Source: Algoriphagus sp. AK58 (GTDB lineage: Bacteria > Bacteroidota > Bacteroidia > Cytophagales > Cyclobacteriaceae). From it: a stretch of DNA of 33,873 nucleotides. Made by a program: the position numbers and the translations under genes. Positions 32,104 through 33,873 of this stretch are shown here, in pieces. Each line of letters starts with the position of its first letter. The stretch's first letter is position 1. The stretch lies in the NCBI RefSeq assembly GCF_014324365.1, contig NZ_QEIG01000034.1, positions 1-33,873 of the forward strand, given 5' to 3'. The notes under the pieces were generated by a model. It made no database searches. It was not told the origin of the DNA and saw only the letters and a program-made list of their open reading frames with translations.

Positions 32104-32130
32104 GATATTCCTTAAGCAATTATTTATACC
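32073..32130. repeat. Direct repeat, copy upstream of the four-helix-bundle gene
   Basis: GTTTAACGTTTTAACA plus GTTAACG (32073-32095), then TATTCCTTAAG and TTATTTATACC (32120-32130, 10 of 11 matches to 31636-31646). It is in the same orientation as the copy at 31600-31646, about 475 bases away. Confidence 0.8.
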
Positions 32131-32537
32131 ATGCTTAACGTTTCACATTGAACCTCTTTAAAGCTTCGCCCTTTCAGTCCCAGTCAGTACAAAAAAGGCT
32201 TGTGAGAAGTGGGGAACTGAAGGCAAAATACACCCCTCTGATCTTCCCCTGATACTTTCCTTAGCCTTTCTGTCTTTTTGGGACCTAGCTTTTACTTTCT
32301 GGTCTGGCCTGAAAGGATTGACTTTCAGGTATTTTGGGTTTGTCTCTTAAAAAAGGGCCTCAGTTTTAAAATCTGAGGGATTCCCTTAAAAACACTGTGC
32401 CAAAGTTACTCAATCAGGCAGTTTTTGTACTCATTTTAAATCCAATTTTTTAAAGCTTTTTTCATATAAATGAAAATGCATTTTATACCCAATTCAGCAC
32501 CGTCTGTTTCTGATGAAATTTTGGGTTGAGTGTTTGC
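32104..32537. other. Non-coding interval between the four-helix-bundle and unknown genes
   Basis: Apart from the end of the direct repeat and the terminator at 32349-32378, this interval has no recognised gene, RNA or repeat. Any promoter for the four-helix-bundle gene should be here; none matches a consensus well enough to call. Confidence 0.5.
32349..32378 (-). terminator. Rho-independent terminator of the 32538-33101 gene
   Basis: On the minus strand CCTCAG, a 9-base A/T loop and CTGAGG form a 6-bp stem followed by CCC and TTTTTT. It is 160 bases past the stop of the unknown gene and separates it from the four-helix-bundle gene and the polysaccharide locus. Confidence 0.82.
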
Positions 32538-33101
32538 CTAGGATATCCTCCAGATATTCAGCTTTTCAGAATCAGTAAAATACCAAATCTGGGTATGGCC
32601 AAATTTTTCCAAAAACACCTGCTCCCCCTTTGTACTCGTAAAGAACCATTGATACCTTGAGTTATCCAGAGGGCTTTGATTGAGGTTTGACAGCTTTTGT
32701 GCTAATTCAGGTAGCTGTGCCCCGTAATCGTACTTTCTTCTAAAATGTCCAAAGCTTGTTCCATTCATCTCGAAATGGTAATAGCTAAATGGATGCAGAC
32801 CATCTTTTCCGGTAAAGCGAGAGACTTTGAGTTCATTCCCTCGATGGGTACAGGTGCAGATGACCGATGGAGCATCCTGTTCCCCCTGAAGGGAAAACAA
32901 AGGGACTAACTCTGTCTTGGGAACTTTCAAAGGCAAGTGCTGTACCTCCTTGTCTTCTGCTCTATGCATGAATTCTCGTATCATCAGGAAAGGATCAAAA
33001 AATACCGGTTTGCCTGAATATAAGTACCTGCATTCCACGCCACTTAATTGCCTCTTAACGGTGGAATATCCTGTAACTAGCTTCTTAAAATAATTAAACA
33101 T
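32538..33101 (-). CDS. Protein of unknown function, about 187 residues
   Basis: I do not recognise this gene. The protein starts MFNYFKKLVTGYSTVKRQLS and has no signal peptide or membrane helix. The middle contains a CTCTHRGNELKV stretch with two Cys and one His, and FSYYHFEMNGTSFGHFRRKYDYG rich in aromatic and basic residues; the C-terminus reads GHTQIWYFTDSEKLNIWRIS. It looks like a folded cytoplasmic protein. Amino-acid composition and a good downstream terminator support it as real. A 10-base inverted repeat covers its ATG (see that entry), which may matter for its expression. It is monocistronic and not obviously part of the polysaccharide locus. Confidence 0.7.
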   Translation of the reverse strand: MFNYFKKLVTGYSTVKRQLSGVECRYLYSGKPVFFDPFLMIREFMHRAEDKEVQHLPLKVPKTELVPLFSLQGEQDAPSVICTCTHRGNELKVSRFTGKDGLHPFSYYHFEMNGTSFGHFRRKYDYGAQLPELAQKLSNLNQSPLDNSRYQWFFTSTKGEQVFLEKFGHTQIWYFTDSEKLNIWRIS

Positions 33102-33149
33102 ACTGGGTTGTGTTAAAAAGGCTACTTACTGAGTGTGATCCCAGTATGT
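33098..33149 (-). promoter_or_regulatory. Inverted repeat that would hide the start codon of the 32538-33101 gene
   Basis: On the minus strand ACATACTGGG (33149-33140) and CCCAGTATGT (33107-33098) are perfect 10-base complements with a 32-base loop between. The ATG inside the second arm is the start codon. In mRNA the stem would cover the start; as DNA it could be an operator. Confidence 0.6.
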
Positions 33150-33672
33150 AGTAAACGCACCCAACCTTTATTCCAAAAACAGGTTTAATCAAAATATTAC
33201 GGCTGGGAACGCGTCCGTAAAATTAAGCCAAAGCCAGGCTAATTTGGAATCATACCCCATAATTTTTTAAGATTTTTTTCGATAAATTATTAATATCCTT
33301 TATAAAACCCATTTATTCTTTGATTTTTTTAAAATTTTTTCTTTGTTTATTTATATTTTTATAAATAAGGAAAAATGCACTATACACTCGAAATCAAGAA
33401 GATACTCCCCCAAAATGTGTTATTCCAATGAATTGAAATTGGACAAGAATGAGTGCGTTTTTTTAAAGAAATCCAATCCTCCAAGGGCATCCGCAGGATC
33501 AGCCTAAAGACCGATACAGGAGACTTGTGTCGAAAGAGTCTACAAGCTGGTTAGGATTACCTCAGTAGTCAGGTAATGATTAGCATCGAGGGTTGATCGG
33601 GGGAAATCGGCTAAGAAATGAGGGATGGCAGCGAATGCTAATTATGAGACATAGGGTGAATGTGGAGAGGTT

Positions 33673-33736
33673 GGTAAGCGTTAAGCGTTAAGGGTTAAGC
33701 GTTAAGGGTTAAGGGTTAAGCGTTAAGGCGTTAAGG
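33673..33736. repeat. Heptad repeat tract F (GTTAAGC/GTTAAGG)
   Basis: Nine units, the first GGTAAGC and then GTTAAGC or GTTAAGG, are in phase apart from one 8-base unit (GTTAAGGC). It is followed by AAGTCTGAAAA. Confidence 0.9.
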
Positions 33737-33832
33737 AAGTCTGAAAAATAAGCGGAGTTTGGGGGCAGGGAGGTCAGGAGGCATGGAAGTTTCGGAAACA
33801 TCGAATGATGAATATTGAAGTGGGGGCAGGTC

Positions 33833-33860
33833 GTTAAGCGTTAATGGTTAAGCGTTAAGG
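33833..33860. repeat. Heptad repeat tract G (GTTAAGC/GTTAATG)
   Basis: Four units are in phase and followed by AGGTCTGAAAA, almost the same flank as tract F (AAGTCTGAAAA). A GGGGGCAGG precedes the tract and also occurs between F and G, so F and G look like two copies of a longer unit about 124 bases apart. Confidence 0.85.
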
Positions 33861-33873
33861 AGGTCTGAAAAGG

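Larger units (their letters stand above)
33150..33873. other. Non-coding right end of the window
   Basis: This stretch of about 720 bases contains an AT-rich block (33250-33380, long T and A runs) and heptad tracts F and G. No gene or structural RNA is recognised. Confidence 0.55.

Noticed and set aside
32401..32408. TAACTTTG on the minus strand as a Bacteroidota -7 promoter element
   Set aside because: It matches TAnnTTTG, but has no good -33 partner and lies just upstream of a terminator, so it would drive nothing useful.

Overview
The window looks like a chromosomal segment of a Bacteroidota member, most likely a Cytophagales/Cyclobacteriaceae (Algoriphagus-like) bacterium. This rests on gene content (Wzi-type capsule porin, COG2509 flavoprotein, exonuclease/GIY-YIG fusion, four-helix-bundle protein), long same-strand operons with ATGA/TAATG junctions, few visible Shine-Dalgarno sites, and heptameric repeats between genes. 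The genus is an inference. No tRNA, rRNA, CRISPR array, intact transposase or prophage was seen.

Layout. 1-6.2 kb is ordinary chromosome: a secreted two-repeat protein with a clear terminator, a Tat-exported HisC-like aminotransferase overlapping a GNAT acetyltransferase, then on the minus strand an exonuclease/GIY-YIG fusion nuclease and a COG2509 flavoprotein. 6.2-7.0 kb is non-coding and ends in the terminator of the next block. 7.0-31.4 kb is one large minus-strand surface-polysaccharide locus. It is transcribed from high to low coordinates and ends at a strong terminator at 6918-6947. 31.4-33.9 kb holds a four-helix-bundle gene bracketed by direct repeats, one unrecognised gene with its own terminator, and repeat-rich non-coding DNA.

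The polysaccharide locus, in transcription order: nucleotide-sugar dehydrogenase and 4-epimerase (uronic acid supply); MurA homologue; hexapeptide acetyltransferase; Wzx flippase; MurB homologue; glycosyltransferase; CapA-family protein; Wzy/O-antigen-ligase-type membrane protein; ATP-grasp ligase; glycosyltransferase; an fnlA-fnlC-fnlB-wbuB-wbuC-like block for an L-FucNAc or L-QuiNAc residue; Wzi; then, after an 833-base gap with two MITE-like elements, a WecA-type transferase, a PglE-type aminotransferase, a PglC-type transferase and a PglF/WbpM-type dehydratase. Nearly every sugar-nucleotide enzyme here can work from UDP-GlcNAc. The most striking part is the MurA + MurB pair beside an ATP-grasp ligase and a CapA-family protein. 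It suggests a capsule or O-antigen containing a muramic-acid-like (lactyl ether) sugar, possibly carrying an amino acid.

A second theme is intergenic heptamer repeats in three sequence families, (CTTGNNT)n, (AGATARR)n and (GTTAARN)n. One of them surrounds the four-helix-bundle gene.
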